Positions 7,976 through 17,334 of a stretch of DNA of 64,000 bases are shown here, piece by piece. The DNA lies in the NCBI GenBank assembly GCA_963700195.1, contig CAVOWQ010000008.1:62001-126000 (forward strand), in the 5' to 3' direction. Source of the stretch: AP-15 sp963700195 (GTDB lineage: Bacteria; Pseudomonadota; Alphaproteobacteria; ATCC43930; CGMCC-115725). Each line of letters opens with the position of its first letter. The stretch's first letter is position 1. The notes under the pieces were generated by a model. That model had not been told where the DNA came from, did not search any database, and saw only the letters and a list, made by a program, of their open reading frames with translations. The position numbers and the translations under genes were made by a program.

Positions 7976-10573
7976 ATGACATTTTCGGCTCTGCTCGTCG
8001 GCTCGGTCGATTTTTGCCGGCGTAATGCTCTTTCCGTGGTCCTCGCGGCCGTACTCCTCGTCATTTTCTCCGGGTGGTACGCAGCCGGTCATCTCGGCAT
8101 CACGACCGAAACCGACGAAATGTTCGCCGCCAGCCTGCCGTGGCGGCAGCGAGCCGAGATGTTCAAGAAACTATTCCCTCAGTTCCAGGATCTTCTGGTC
8201 GCAGTCATCGATGCGAAAGAGCCGGAAGAGGCGGACGCTACAGCCGCCGTGCTCGCCAAGGCATTAGCCGGCGACGACGAGCATTTCCTCAGCGTTCGGC
8301 GCCCCGACGCGTCGCCGTTCCTTGAGCAGGAAGGGCTGCTCTACCTCGACACCGCCCAGCTCGAATCGCTGATCGAGCGCATGATCGACGCTCAGCCATT
8401 CCTCGGCGAACTCGCCAAGGATCCCAGTGCGCGCGGGTTATTTGATGCGCTCTCCCTGCTGGGCACGGGCGTCGAGCAGGGCCAAGTCAACCTCGCGCCG
8501 TACCGCACCGCGTTGGCCGGGTTTCACGATGCGATGACAAGCGCCCTCGCCGGCCATCCGCAACCGTTGTCTTGGGTGCGGCTGCTCGGCGGCGAACTGG
8601 CCGATCTCGGCGGCCGCTACAAGTTTGTCCTGGTGAAGCCCAAGCTCGACCACACCACCCTCCAGCCGGGCGGGGCGGCGACAAAGGCGATCCGCGACGC
8701 CGCGAGCAAACTCGAATTCGTCAAATCGGGAGACGCCCGGGTGCGCATCACCGGGAATGTGGCGCTCGCCGACGAGGAGTTCGCTTCGGTGGCTCAGGGC
8801 GCGGCAACAGGATTGATCGGGAGCATCTTGCTGATCGCGCTGTGGCTGTTCCTGGCCGTCCATTCTTGGCGGCTGATCGCCCCGATCCTGATGACCTTGG
8901 GTGTCGGCCTGATGCTGACCCTGCTGTTCGCCGCCACTGCGGTCGGGACCCTGAACCTCGTCTCGGTCGGCTTCGGCATCCTCTTTGTCGGCATCGCGGT
9001 AGATTTCGCGATTCAGTTCTCGGTGCGCTATCGCGAGATGCGCCTGCTGTTTCCCGAGGCGGCGCGGGCACTGGCAGAGACCGGCCGCCGCGTCGGCGGG
9101 CAGATCCTGGTGGCGTCGGCGGCAACGGCGGCGGGCTTTCTCGCTTTTGTGCCGACCGATTTTCGCGGTGTGGCAGAGCTTGGGTTGATTGCCGGCGTCG
9201 GCATGCTGATCGCGTTCTTGTGCACGATGACGTTTCTGCCGGCCGCAATAAGCCTCTTTCGGCCACACGGCGAGACCGCGGAGGTCGGGTTCCACTGGGC
9301 AAGGCCATTGGACGACGCCGTCCGCCGCCGCCGCACGCCGCTGCTCGCCGCGTTCGCGATACTCGGATTGCTGGGCCTCGTCCTGCTCCCGCGGATCGGC
9401 TTCGATGCCGACCCGCTGCACACCAAGAACCCGAATACCGAGGCGATGCAGACCCTGTACGACCTCGGAGATTCGCCGCTGACCAACCCGTTCACGATCG
9501 ACATTTTGGCCGCCGATCCCGCCGCCGCGGCCAGCCTGGCGGAACGGCTGAAGAAGCTGCCGCTGGTTTCGGGCGTGCTGTCGATCAACACCTTCGTGCC
9601 GAAGGACCAGGAGGCCAAGCTCGCCCTGATCGCCGACGCCGCCACCCTGATGGGCCCGAGCCTTACCCCCTACGACACCCCCGCGCCGCCGACCGCAGGC
9701 GAGATCCGGACCGCTGCGAAGAGCGCGCACGACAAGATCGCGCCGGCGCTCGCGAAATTGCCGAACGATCACGTGCTCGCCGCGATCGACGAGGATCTCG
9801 CCAAACTGGCCGCCGCGCCCGACGCTGTGGTGATCGCGGCGGACCGGGCGCTGACCCGCTTTCTGCCGGCCGAGCTCGACCAGCTGCGCAAATCGCTGCA
9901 GGCCAAGCCGGTTACATTGCAGACGATCCCGCCGGATCTGGCCCGCGACTGGGTCCTGCCGGACGGGCGAGCCCGCGTTCAGGTCCTGCCGAAGCCGGAG
10001 GCGGGCAACACCAAGGGGCTTGCCGCCTTCGTGGCGGAAGTGACCGCGGTCGCGCCCGATGCCGGCGGCTCCGCCGTCACCATCGAAGCGACCAGCGCGA
10101 CGATTGTCGGCGCCTTTCGCTCAGCGGCGATCTACGCGGTGATATCGATCGCGATCATTCTGTTCATTGCGTTGCGGCGCTTGCTCGACATGTCCCTGGT
10201 GCTGGCGCCGCTCTTGCTTTCGTCGCTGATGACCGTCGTGGTCATTGTGCTCGCCGGGTTGCTGCTGAACTACGCCAACATCATTGCGCTGCCGCTGCTG
10301 CTGGGTGTCGGCGTCTCCTTCAACATCTATTTTGTGATGAACTGGCGGGCGGGTCAGACCTCGGTGCTGGGATCGGCGACGGCGCGGGCGATCCTGTTCT
10401 CGGCATTGACGACCGGCACGGCATTCGGCTCGCTGGCGCTGTCGAGGCATCCGGGGACGGCGAGCATGGGGGTGTTGCTGCTGATCAGCCTCGGCTGCAC
10501 TCTGGTGGCGAGCCTCGTCTTCATCCCTGCGCTGCTCGCTGCGGTACCGAGGCCGCGTCACCTCCCGCCCTGA
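7976..10573 (+). CDS. hpnN: Hopanoid transporter HpnN, RND superfamily
   Basis: 865 residues, intact. MMPL/RND architecture: TM1 at about residues 18-38; a large periplasmic loop to about 275; TM2-6 (GLIGSILLIALWLFLAVHSW, then LIAPILMTLGVGLMLTLLFA, then FGILFVGIAVDFAIQFSVRY); and a second half repeating the plan with TM7 at about 455-475 and TM8-12 from about 720. The conserved GIAVDFAIQFSVRYRE segment carries the family Asp of TM4. In Rhodopseudomonas, HpnN moves hopanoids to the outer membrane; the same role is expected here. Located 118 bases after hpnM. No hopanoid biosynthesis genes (hpnA-L, shc) are in this window. Confidence 0.9.
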   Translation: MTFSALLVGSVDFCRRNALSVVLAAVLLVIFSGWYAAGHLGITTETDEMFAASLPWRQRAEMFKKLFPQFQDLLVAVIDAKEPEEADATAAVLAKALAGDDEHFLSVRRPDASPFLEQEGLLYLDTAQLESLIERMIDAQPFLGELAKDPSARGLFDALSLLGTGVEQGQVNLAPYRTALAGFHDAMTSALAGHPQPLSWVRLLGGELADLGGRYKFVLVKPKLDHTTLQPGGAATKAIRDAASKLEFVKSGDARVRITGNVALADEEFASVAQGAATGLIGSILLIALWLFLAVHSWRLIAPILMTLGVGLMLTLLFAATAVGTLNLVSVGFGILFVGIAVDFAIQFSVRYREMRLLFPEAARALAETGRRVGGQILVASAATAAGFLAFVPTDFRGVAELGLIAGVGMLIAFLCTMTFLPAAISLFRPHGETAEVGFHWARPLDDAVRRRRTPLLAAFAILGLLGLVLLPRIGFDADPLHTKNPNTEAMQTLYDLGDSPLTNPFTIDILAADPAAAASLAERLKKLPLVSGVLSINTFVPKDQEAKLALIADAATLMGPSLTPYDTPAPPTAGEIRTAAKSAHDKIAPALAKLPNDHVLAAIDEDLAKLAAAPDAVVIAADRALTRFLPAELDQLRKSLQAKPVTLQTIPPDLARDWVLPDGRARVQVLPKPEAGNTKGLAAFVAEVTAVAPDAGGSAVTIEATSATIVGAFRSAAIYAVISIAIILFIALRRLLDMSLVLAPLLLSSLMTVVVIVLAGLLLNYANIIALPLLLGVGVSFNIYFVMNWRAGQTSVLGSATARAILFSALTTGTAFGSLALSRHPGTASMGVLLLISLGCTLVASLVFIPALLAAVPRPRHLPP

Positions 10574-10601
10574 CCCTCCCCCGCGAGCGAGCGGGGAAGG
10601 G
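10574..10601. terminator. GC hairpin between convergent genes
   Basis: Imperfect inverted repeat: CCCTCCCCCGC at 10574-10584 and GCGGGGAAGGG at 10591-10601, with a 6-base loop, immediately after the hpnN stop and before the end of the convergent ThDP enzyme gene. Without a T-run it could be a GC-type bidirectional terminator or a decayed palindromic repeat. Confidence 0.45.
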
Positions 10602-10620
10602 CGGGCGAGCGCCCACAACG

Positions 10621-12259
10621 CTACGCAAAGCGCGAAACGTCGACCGCCTTTTCGGTGATGAATTCGAGCAGGGCAGGGGTGCCTTCGCGGGTCTTCTCGA
10701 TGCCGCGGCGGATCGCCGGCACGATCTGCTCGGGCTCGGTGACGCGCTCGCCATAGCCGCCGAGCGCGCGGGCGAAATCGGCGTAATTGCCGCTGATGTC
10801 GGTCGAGCGGTACTTCTCGGTCGCCACCGGCATCACCTTCAATTCGATCGCCATCGAGAAATTGTTGAACAGGATCGACAGGATCGGGATGCGCTCGCGC
10901 ACCGCGGTCTCGAAATCCATGCCGGTGAAGCCGATCGCCGCATCGCCCCAGACATTGATGCAGAGCTTGTTCGGCGCCGCCAGTTTCGCTCCCATCGCGA
11001 TGCCGAGCCCATAGCCGAGCTGGGTGGTCTTGCCCCAGCCGATATAGCTGAGCGGGGTCTCGCTGACCCAGAACGGCGACAGCTGGTCGCGCGGGCTGCC
11101 GGCGTCGTGGGTGATGATCGTCTCCTTGACGTCGACGGCGTGCAGCAATTCCCAGATCACCCGATAGGGCGATAGCGGCGTCGTGTTCTGGGTCAGCCGC
11201 GGCATCCACTGCTCCATCCACTCCTTCTTCAGCGAGCTGATGCCGCGGGTCACGCCATCGAGCCGGCCTCGTGGCTTTCCGTGCAGCCGGTCCTTCACTT
11301 CTTCGAGCAGCGCGTCGAGGGTCAGCCCGGCATCGCCGACCGCTGCGAGCTCGACCGGCACATCCTTGTTGATGTCGGTCGGGTCGAGCGTCGCATGGGC
11401 GATGCGCATGCCCTTGGGCATCGGCGTCGCAAAGCTGGAGCGGGTGAAGCTGCAGCCGATGCCGAACACCAGATCGGCATTCTGCAGGAAGGTGTGCAGT
11501 TGCTTCGAGATCCCGATCCCGCCCGAGCCCGAGCGCCAGCGGGTGGTTCTCGGGAAAGGCGCTCTTGCCCGGCAAAGTCGTCATGACCGGCGCTTCGAGC
11601 AATTCCGCGAGTTGCTGCAACTGCTTCCATGCCTTCGCGTAATGGACACCTTGGCCGGCGACGATGACCGGACGCTGGGCCTCGACCAGCGCGGCGGCGA
11701 TCTCGGAAACCGACCGCGGGTCGGGGCCGCTCTTTAGCCGCGGCGTCTTCTGGTACTCGATCGGCCCGCTGATCTCCTCGCGCAACAGGTCGGACGGGAA
11801 TTCGATCAGCACCGGCGCCGGCCGGCCATTTTTGACCTGCGTGAAGGCGCGGCGCATCGCCTCCTCGGTGGCGCCCGGCACCGTCACCTGCTCGATCCAT
11901 TTGGTGACGTGCCGGAAGTTCAGCGCGGCATTGAAGTTCGGGCGGACCTGGTTGACGTTCCGCGCATAGCCGGCCGGCAACACGACGACCGGGCAGGAAT
12001 TGCCATAAGACTGCGCGACGCCGCCAAAGGCATTCTCGGTGCCCGGTCCGTGCTGCATCGCAAAGACGCCGATCCGGTCACCCGAAGTCACCTTGGCGAT
12101 CGCGTCGCACATGTGAAGGCCGATCCGCTCCTGGCGCACCATGATCGTGCGGATATCGGCCTCGGCGGCGGCCTCGATGATCGGGTTGACCGGGTAGCCG
12201 ATCAGAAACTCGATCCCCTCGCGCTTCAGGATTTCGGCGACGGCGTTGGCGACCTTCAT
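10621..12259 (-). CDS. Thiamine diphosphate-requiring enzyme (acetolactate synthase-like), one-base frameshift
   Basis: About 546 residues, three-domain ThDP enzyme. The N-terminal pyrimidine-binding domain starts MKVANAVAEILKREGIEFLI and holds the catalytic Glu region IMVRQERIGLHMCDA. The central domain includes VIVAGQGVHYAKAW. The C-terminal ThDP/Mg domain contains VWGDAAIGFTGMDFETAV, the GDG/GDA...N-type metal motif with the partner Asn in ILFNNFSMAIEL. The start at 12259 is set by GGAGGATTCCC. The frame changes near 11,525: an extra G in CTCGGGCTCGGGCGGG breaks LALGSGGIGISKQLHTFL. Removing it restores one reading frame (1639 nt = 546 codons + 1). The substrate is uncertain: acetolactate synthase, oxalyl-CoA- or benzoylformate decarboxylase-like. 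Confidence 0.85.
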
Positions 12260-12435
12260 GGGAATCCTCCTCGGTATTCGGCGATGGTGGGGCCATTGTG
12301 ACACAACCGGCGTGCTGCTGCGAGCCGCCGGTTACGGGTTTCCTCGGGACGGACGGCGGAGGGGAGGTAATCCGTGGACATGCTCGATCGGGTATCGGAT
12401 ATTTTCCCACCATTTTAGACCCAGGCGGGGAAGCC

Positions 12436-13377
12436 ATGTCCAACCGCATCAATCGTGCCATCGAACTTTTGGAGCAGGACCAGGCGATTTATTACACCGG
12501 CGGCCATAGCGGCCACGTGCTGACCTATCCGCAAGGGTGCGAGGACGCGCATGTCTGGGCCGATTACATCAATGTCGGGATGGAGCACGGGGCGTTCGAC
12601 ATGGCGGGCCTCGCCGAATATATGCGCGGGCTCGTCGAGGGCGGCCCGACGCGCTCGGGTCACCGCACGCCGACGGTCATCGTCGAGGCGCCGGTCAACG
12701 GCACCGACGCTGCCAACGTCCGCTTCAATGCGTGGCAATTCCGCCAGATCCTCGGCCGCGGCGTGCACGGCGTGCTGCTCTGCCAGGCGGAATTGGCGTC
12801 GGCGGTCCGCGCCTTTGTCGAAAGCTGCCGCTATCCGCACCAGGCGGCCGGCGTCGATCGGTCTTTGCCCTCGCCGGGCGAGCGAATGCGCGGGGCAACC
12901 GCAGAGGCGAGCGATGGCCGTCTCGGGATCGGCACGCGCGGCCGCGGCTCGGAAGCAACTGCGGCTCCGGTTTGGGGGATTTCGCCGGAGGAGTACCTGC
13001 AGCGCTGCGATCCCTGGCCGCTCAACCCCAACGGCGAACTGCTGCTCGGCGTCAAGCTCGAAAGCCCGGAGGGGATCGCCCATTGCGAGGAGATCCTCGC
13101 CGTGCCGGGCCTCGGTTTCGCCGAATTGGGGCCGGGCGACCTCGGACTGGCGCTCGGCTATGTGTCGGTCCCGCGCGACCCGTATCCGCCCGAAATGAAA
13201 CAGGCGCGCGAACGTGTTTTCGCCGCCTGCCGAAAAAATCGCGTCCCGTTTCTCGAAACCTGCTCGCCCGAGAACATCGTCGCCAAGCTCGACGAGGGGG
13301 TGCGCGTGATCGCCGGGCATCGCGAGGAGACGGCGAGGATCGGCCGGGCTCATCAGCGACGCAGAATGCCGGTTTAG
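12436..13377 (+). CDS. HpcH/HpaI-family aldolase
   Basis: 313 residues from the ATG at 12436 (GGCGGGGAAGCC upstream). TIM-barrel class II aldolase of the HpcH/HpaI/citrate-lyase-beta family. Visible segments are WADYINVGMEHGAFD, TPTVIVEAPVNGTD, LGIGTRGRGSEATAAPVWGI (Arg-rich substrate loop), GVKLESPEGIAHCEEIL (metal-binding Glu) and FAELGPGDLGLALGY (metal-binding Asp). It probably cleaves or forms a hydroxy-keto acid using a divalent metal. It is divergent from the ThDP enzyme across a 176-base gap; the two may handle the same 2-keto acids (inference). About 20 residues between AGV and RLGIGTRGRG look like an in-frame insertion, listed separately. Confidence 0.88.
   Translation: MSNRINRAIELLEQDQAIYYTGGHSGHVLTYPQGCEDAHVWADYINVGMEHGAFDMAGLAEYMRGLVEGGPTRSGHRTPTVIVEAPVNGTDAANVRFNAWQFRQILGRGVHGVLLCQAELASAVRAFVESCRYPHQAAGVDRSLPSPGERMRGATAEASDGRLGIGTRGRGSEATAAPVWGISPEEYLQRCDPWPLNPNGELLLGVKLESPEGIAHCEEILAVPGLGFAELGPGDLGLALGYVSVPRDPYPPEMKQARERVFAACRKNRVPFLETCSPENIVAKLDEGVRVIAGHREETARIGRAHQRRRMPV
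12856..12915. repeat. Candidate palindromic insertion inside the aldolase reading frame
   Basis: Sixty bases encoding about 20 residues (DRSLPSPGERMRGATAEASD) that interrupt the otherwise conserved path from CRYPHQAAGV to LGIGTRGRGSE. The DNA is palindromic in outline, with TTGCCC...GGGCAA arms around CTCGC...GCGAG. It resembles the CCCTCCCCCGC-type repeats elsewhere in the window. Inferred from family knowledge, not from an alignment. Confidence 0.4.
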
Positions 13378-13414
13378 CTTCGCCCGGCCCACTGGTCGGA
13401 GGGGGATTTTTCTG

Positions 13415-13735
13415 CTACTCCGCCGCGTCCGGCAGCAGCACCGCCTCTGTGGAATTGTCGGTGACCGCGGCGGTGTGGAAGTAGCGGATCTCGGGGTCCA
13501 TCCCATAGCGCTCGCGGATGCCTTGGAGCCAGGGACCGGAGTAGAAGGCCTCGGCGTCGGCGCGGCTCTGCCACAGATAGACGCCGCCGGCCCAGCCGTC
13601 CTCGGCATAGATGAACTGCTTGCGGATCAGCCCGTGCACCTGCCGGAAGCCGGGCGCGATCTTGCGGAAATGCTCGGCGCACGCGGCGAGATCGATGGTC
13701 GGCGGAAGCCGGTACTGAACGATTGCGGTTATCAT
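13415..13735 (-). CDS. YdhR-like monooxygenase-fold protein
   Basis: 106-107 residues. It opens MITAIVQYRLPPTIDLAACA and continues FRKIAPGFRQVHGLIRKQFI, GWAGGVYLWQSRADAEAFYS and GPWLQGIRERYGMDPEIRYF. This is the dimeric alpha/beta-barrel (ferredoxin-like) pattern of the YdhR/antibiotic-monooxygenase superfamily. AGGAGAAAGC precedes GTG 13738 and ATG 13735; either may start. It lies between the aldolase, which is convergent, and the symporter pair upstream on the same strand. Enzymatic role unproven. Confidence 0.75.
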   Translation of the reverse strand: MITAIVQYRLPPTIDLAACAEHFRKIAPGFRQVHGLIRKQFIYAEDGWAGGVYLWQSRADAEAFYSGPWLQGIRERYGMDPEIRYFHTAAVTDNSTEAVLLPDAAE

Positions 13736-13793
13736 CACGCTTTCTCCTGAAACTTAGTCAGCCGAAGGTCTCGGAGCTGAAGGCATCTTTTCT

Positions 13794-15342
13794 TCAGGCG
13801 TAATAGTCGGACGCGGCGGTCTCGTCGAGCGGCGTGCGCTGCGCAGCTATCGCATTGAAAATCGGGGTCAGAACGATCGTCACCAGGATGTTGAGGATCA
13901 CGGTGTAGAGGGCGGTGTAACCGGGGAAGGTGTAGCCGGCAAGTTGCAGCGGATAGGTCGGCGTCAGGTTCGCTGCGGCGGCCATTGCCGGTACCGAAGG
14001 CGATCCCGACGGCCCAGCCGACGAGCAGCGCCCAGTCATTGAACCAGCGGGTATAGGCGCCGAGGATCACTGCCGGCAATGTCTGAATGATCCAGATGCC
14101 GCCCAGGAGCTGAAGGTAGATCGCGTATTGCGTCGGCACGAAGATGATGAACACGAGGGCGCCGAATTTGACGATCAGCGACACCCATTTCGCCATTTGC
14201 GCTTCTTGCTTGTCGGTCGGGTTCTTGTTGATGAACTCGCGGTGGATATTGCGCGTGTAGAGGTTTGCCGCGGCGATCGACATGATCGCTGCCGGCACCA
14301 GGGCACCGATTCCGATCGCCGGCAAAGGCGATGCCGACAAACCACGACGGGAAGCTGTGCAGGAAGAGCGCCGGCACCGCGAAGTTGTTGCCGAACTGCT
14401 TGAAGCCGGCGGCGTATTCGGGAAGGCCGGCGACCCCGGCGGCAATGGCGAAGAAGCCGACGAGCGCGAGCAGGCCGAGCATGAAGGAATAGCCCGGCAG
14501 CAGCGCGGCATTGCGGCGGACGGCGCGGCCGCTGCTGGCGCTCAGAATTCCGGTGACAGAGTGAGGGTAGAGGAAAAGGGCAAGCGCCGAGCCGAAGGCC
14601 AATGTTGCATAGGCGCTGTAGGCGCCGGTGGTGTTGGGCCCGGGGGCCGCCAGCAGCAATTTCGCGACGGGACCGCGGCGAAGATCTTGCCGAAACCGCC
14701 GAGCTCGATCGGAATGACAATTACGGCGGCAAAGGCGGTCAGATAGATCAGGATATCCTTGACGATGGCGATCGAAGCGGGCGCACGCAGACCGCTCGAA
14801 TAGGTGAAGGCGGCCAGGATGACGAAAGCGATGATCAACGGTAGGTCGGCGGCAAAACCTGTGCCCGAAACGCCGAGCGCGCCGATCACGACCTGCAGGC
14901 CGACGAGCTGCAAGGCGATGTAAGGCATCGTCGCGACGATGCCGGTAATCGTCACCGCCAAGGCGAGCCAACGATTGCCGAAGCGGCCGCGCACGAAGTC
15001 CCCTGCGGTGATGTAGTGGTGCTTGTGGCAGACGTGCCAGATGCGCGGGAACACCAGGAAAAAGATCGGGTAGGCAACGATCGTATAAGGCACCGCGAAG
15101 AATGCGACGGCGCCCGCGCCAAAGGCGAGTGCCGGAACGGCGATGAAAGTGTAAGCCGTGTAGAGATCGCCGCCGATCAGGAACCAGGTGACGACGGTGC
15201 CGAAGCGTCGTCCGCCGAGCCCCCATTCGTGCAGCAAGTCGAGATCGCCTTTGCGCCAGTTGGCCGCCGCGAAGCCCAACCATGTGATGAAGCCAAACAC
15301 AGCTATAAAAATGATCAGCGCAGTCCAGTTGACGTCCTGCAC
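13794..15342 (-). CDS. Sodium:solute symporter (SSS family), three frameshifts
   Basis: About 515 residues spread over four successive minus-strand frames. GTG 15342 (after GGGGAGGGAGGAAAACT) begins MQDVNWTALIIFIAVFGFIT and runs through TVVTWFLIGGDLYTAYTFI to near 14,665. It continues NTTGAYSAYATLAFGSALAL and SFMLGLLALVGFFAIAAGVA to near 14,325, then NLYTRNIHREFINKNPTDKQ and VPTQYAIYLQLLGGIWIIQT to near 13,990, and ends AGYTFPGYTALYTVILNILV, IAAQRTPLDET. About 13 TM helices and the SSS motif GAxSAYATLAFGSALALFLYPH identify a monocarboxylate-type (MctP-like) permease. The DUF3311 partner lies just upstream, as is usual for this subgroup. Every segment is conserved, so the shifts look like sequence errors. 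Confidence 0.85.
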
Positions 15343-15374
15343 AGTTTTCCTCCCTCCCCTTTAATGTCGTTTCT

Positions 15375-15581
15375 TTAGTCTTCTGTTGCAAAATACACGA
15401 TCGCAGTGAGCACGGCCCCGATGATGATCCAAAGAAGCTGATACCAGTAGAAGAACGGCAGACCAACCCAATAGGGTTCAGCTTTATTGTAGAAGGGTGG
15501 CCAGAGTACAGCGACGAATTGGATGAGAAAGAGCAGGTACCACCAATTCCACCGACCCCGCTTCTTGCTCGGTTCAAACAT
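15375..15581 (-). CDS. DUF3311 small membrane protein
   Basis: 68 residues from the ATG at 15581. MFEPSKKRGRWNWWYLLFLI, then QFVAVLWPPFYN, then GLPFFYWYQLLWIIIGAVLT, gives two TM helices and the W-P-x-x-N motif typical of DUF3311. The family almost always accompanies an SSS-type sodium:solute symporter, as here 32 bases downstream, and probably acts as a small accessory subunit (inference). Confidence 0.85.
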   Translation of the reverse strand: MFEPSKKRGRWNWWYLLFLIQFVAVLWPPFYNKAEPYWVGLPFFYWYQLLWIIIGAVLTAIVYFATED

Positions 15582-15605
15582 CGGTCCCCCAAGCCGCGTG
15601 CCCAT

Positions 15606-15930
15606 CGTCGCTCGAGGCGCGAACTCGCGGCCTCACCGCAAACGTCCCAACCGATACTCCCCTATCGACCAGGCGTTCAAGGGCGGTCACCCTCACCAAG
15701 GTGATGCGTTCTCGAGTTCCACCGGCGCAGGGCTTTCGAGGAAAATCTTGCGGCGGGATAAGAGAGGATATCGACCCTGGTTTCGTCTTGGCGCGGCTTG
15801 GTGTGGATGCGCGGATAAGTGCGCAAGCTTTGGCCCCAACCAAAGCGGATGCGGACGCCGCATTGCGTTCAATCCTTTGCAACCCGGCCCTGTTGATCTA
15901 CAACGCCACGCGGCGGCAAAGCCGCTGTGA
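15606..15930. other. Intergenic, no gene recognised
   Basis: 325 bases between the DUF3311 gene and a binding-protein remnant. Reading frames exist on both strands but none resembles a family or has a ribosome site. Possibly degraded remains of the upstream part of the binding-protein gene. Confidence 0.4.
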
Positions 15931-16086
15931 GAGGTCGACAAGAAATTGCAGGAAGACGGTGCGCGGCCAATTATCTATCACACCCGCCTCGCGACCTGCA
16001 TGCAGCCGCAGTTGAAGGGCCTGACCATCATGGTCAACAGCCAATTCAACGGTTGGCGCTTCGAGGACGTCTGGCTGGATGAGTAG
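15931..16086 (+). pseudogene. C-terminal remnant of a peptide/nickel ABC substrate-binding protein (SBP_bac_5)
   Basis: Fifty-one codons in one frame up to TAG 16084 read KKLQEDGARPIIYHTRLATC, then QPQLKGLTIMVNSQFNGWRF, then EDVWLDE. This is the highly conserved C-terminal end of family 5 solute-binding proteins. A TGA lies directly before it in frame, and no N-terminal part is found upstream, so this is a fragment. It ends 22 bases before the next gene. Confidence 0.7.
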
Positions 16087-16108
16087 GCGGCAGCGAAAGG
16101 AGCGGTAA

Positions 16109-17008
16109 ATGAAACTCGGTGTGGCCCTGCCAATCGTCGATATCGGCGGCGAGCCGGCAACCTTGCGGGAGTTTGTCCAGGCGGCGGAAGAAATCGGTTA
16201 CCACGGGATTGCGGCGCCGGACCACGTGCTAGGCATTAATGTCGCGAGCCGCCCCGGTTGGGACCAGCCGCGCGCCCGATCGACCGATCTGTATCATGAC
16301 CCGTTCGTGCTGTTCGGGTTTCTCGCCGGGTGCACAAAGATCGCCGATTTTTCCACTCAGGTGCTGATCCTCGCGCAACGGCAGACCGTGCTCGTCGCCA
16401 AGCAGACCGCATGTCTCGATGTGCTGTCCGGGGGCAGGTTCCGGCTCGGCATCGGGGTTGGCTGGAACGAGGTCGAGTTCGTCGGCCTCAACGAGAATTT
16501 TCACAATCGCGGCCGCCGCTCCGAAGAACAGGTCGAGGTCATGAACGCGTTGTGGGCGCAGCCGCATGTCAGCTTCAAGGGCAGATGGCACACGATCGAG
16601 GATGCCGGGATCAACCCGTTGCCGGCTAAGCGCAAGATCCCGTTGTGGTATGGCGGTCACGCCGACGTGACGTTGCGCCGCTGCGCCAAGTGGGGCGATG
16701 GCTGGATGCCGCTTGCCTATCCGCCCGGCGACGAAGCGAAGGCCGCTTTTGCGACTCTGCATCGCTATACCGAGGAGGCGGGTCGGGATCCGGCGACGAT
16801 CGGCATCGATACGCGAGTCTCAGCTGGCGCCGGCACCGAAAGCGAGTGGCGCGAGCAGGTGCGGTTCTGGAAATCGATCGGGGTCACCCACCTGACCTTG
16901 GCCAATTACTACGAGAGCGGCCACCTCCACCGCATTGCCGGCCGCTCGCTGAGCGACCACATCGCCGCGATGAAGCGCTATTGGAACGCAGTCGCCGACC
17001 TCCTATAG
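16109..17008 (+). CDS. LLM-class oxidoreductase, TIGR03619-like
   Basis: 299 residues. AAAGGAGCGGTAA gives a strong ribosome site for the ATG at 16109. Luciferase-like TIM-barrel: MKLGVALPIVDIGGEP, HGIAAPDHVLGINVASRPGW, ALFG-type core DPFVLFGFLAGCTKIADFST, VLVAKQTACLDVLSGGRFRL followed by GIGVGWNEVEF, and IPLWYGGHADVTLRRCAKWG. The GRFxLGIGVGWN stretch places it in the F420/FMN-dependent LLM subgroup. The substrate is unknown. It follows a binding-protein remnant, hinting that an uptake operon was once here. Confidence 0.88.
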   Translation: MKLGVALPIVDIGGEPATLREFVQAAEEIGYHGIAAPDHVLGINVASRPGWDQPRARSTDLYHDPFVLFGFLAGCTKIADFSTQVLILAQRQTVLVAKQTACLDVLSGGRFRLGIGVGWNEVEFVGLNENFHNRGRRSEEQVEVMNALWAQPHVSFKGRWHTIEDAGINPLPAKRKIPLWYGGHADVTLRRCAKWGDGWMPLAYPPGDEAKAAFATLHRYTEEAGRDPATIGIDTRVSAGAGTESEWREQVRFWKSIGVTHLTLANYYESGHLHRIAGRSLSDHIAAMKRYWNAVADLL

Positions 17009-17334
17009 CGCGACCGGCTGGGAGATGCGCGACAAAGGCGGTCTGCGCCGGCGATCGCAGTGACCGGAAGATTGATCGGCAGCACCGTTGCACCCGCCGT
17101 GATGTTTGGTGTGGTGTAGCCGCCGGTGCTCCCGGTATTGGGGTTCGGCAAACCCGGATAGACGCTGTAGAGCACCGCCAAGTCGCCGTGCAGGAAAGTG
17201 ATTGGAGCGGCGGTCGCGATGGGTGCGAGCGCCGCGGCGGCGGCGGCCGCGAGAACGGCGGAAGCGAGGCGCAGCCTGCTCCGGCCCAAGCGGCCTGTCG
17301 CCGGCATGGCGTTCGAGGTCGTCTTCCCAATCAT
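16978..17334 (-). CDS. Secreted protein fragment with signal peptide
   Basis: 118 residues from the ATG at 17334, preceded by GGGGGA. A clear Sec signal follows a basic start (RLASAVLAAAAAAALAPIAT, cleavage near AAP), then PITFLHGDLAVLYSVYPGLP. The remaining repetitive stretch (NTGSTGGYTTPNITAGATVL) has the look of the N-terminus of a large autotransporter- or PEP-CTERM-like exported protein. The final 30 residues overlap the luciferase-family gene on the opposite strand and look random, so the gene is probably truncated. The family is not identified with certainty. Confidence 0.45.
   Translation of the reverse strand: MIGKTTSNAMPATGRLGRSRLRLASAVLAAAAAAALAPIATAAPITFLHGDLAVLYSVYPGLPNPNTGSTGGYTTPNITAGATVLPINLPVTAIAGADRLCRASPSRSRYRRSATAFQ

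Noticed and set aside
8438..9772. 444-codon minus-strand reading frame opposite hpnN, and an 867-codon plus-strand frame (8572-11175)
   Set aside because: Arg/Gly/Ala-rich low-information composition and no domains. They are shadows of hpnN and the ThDP gene in GC-rich DNA.
11500..11540. Programmed ribosomal frameshifting as the explanation for split genes
   Set aside because: The shifts occur in many unrelated genes, mostly as +1 insertions, without slippery heptamers or shared downstream structure.
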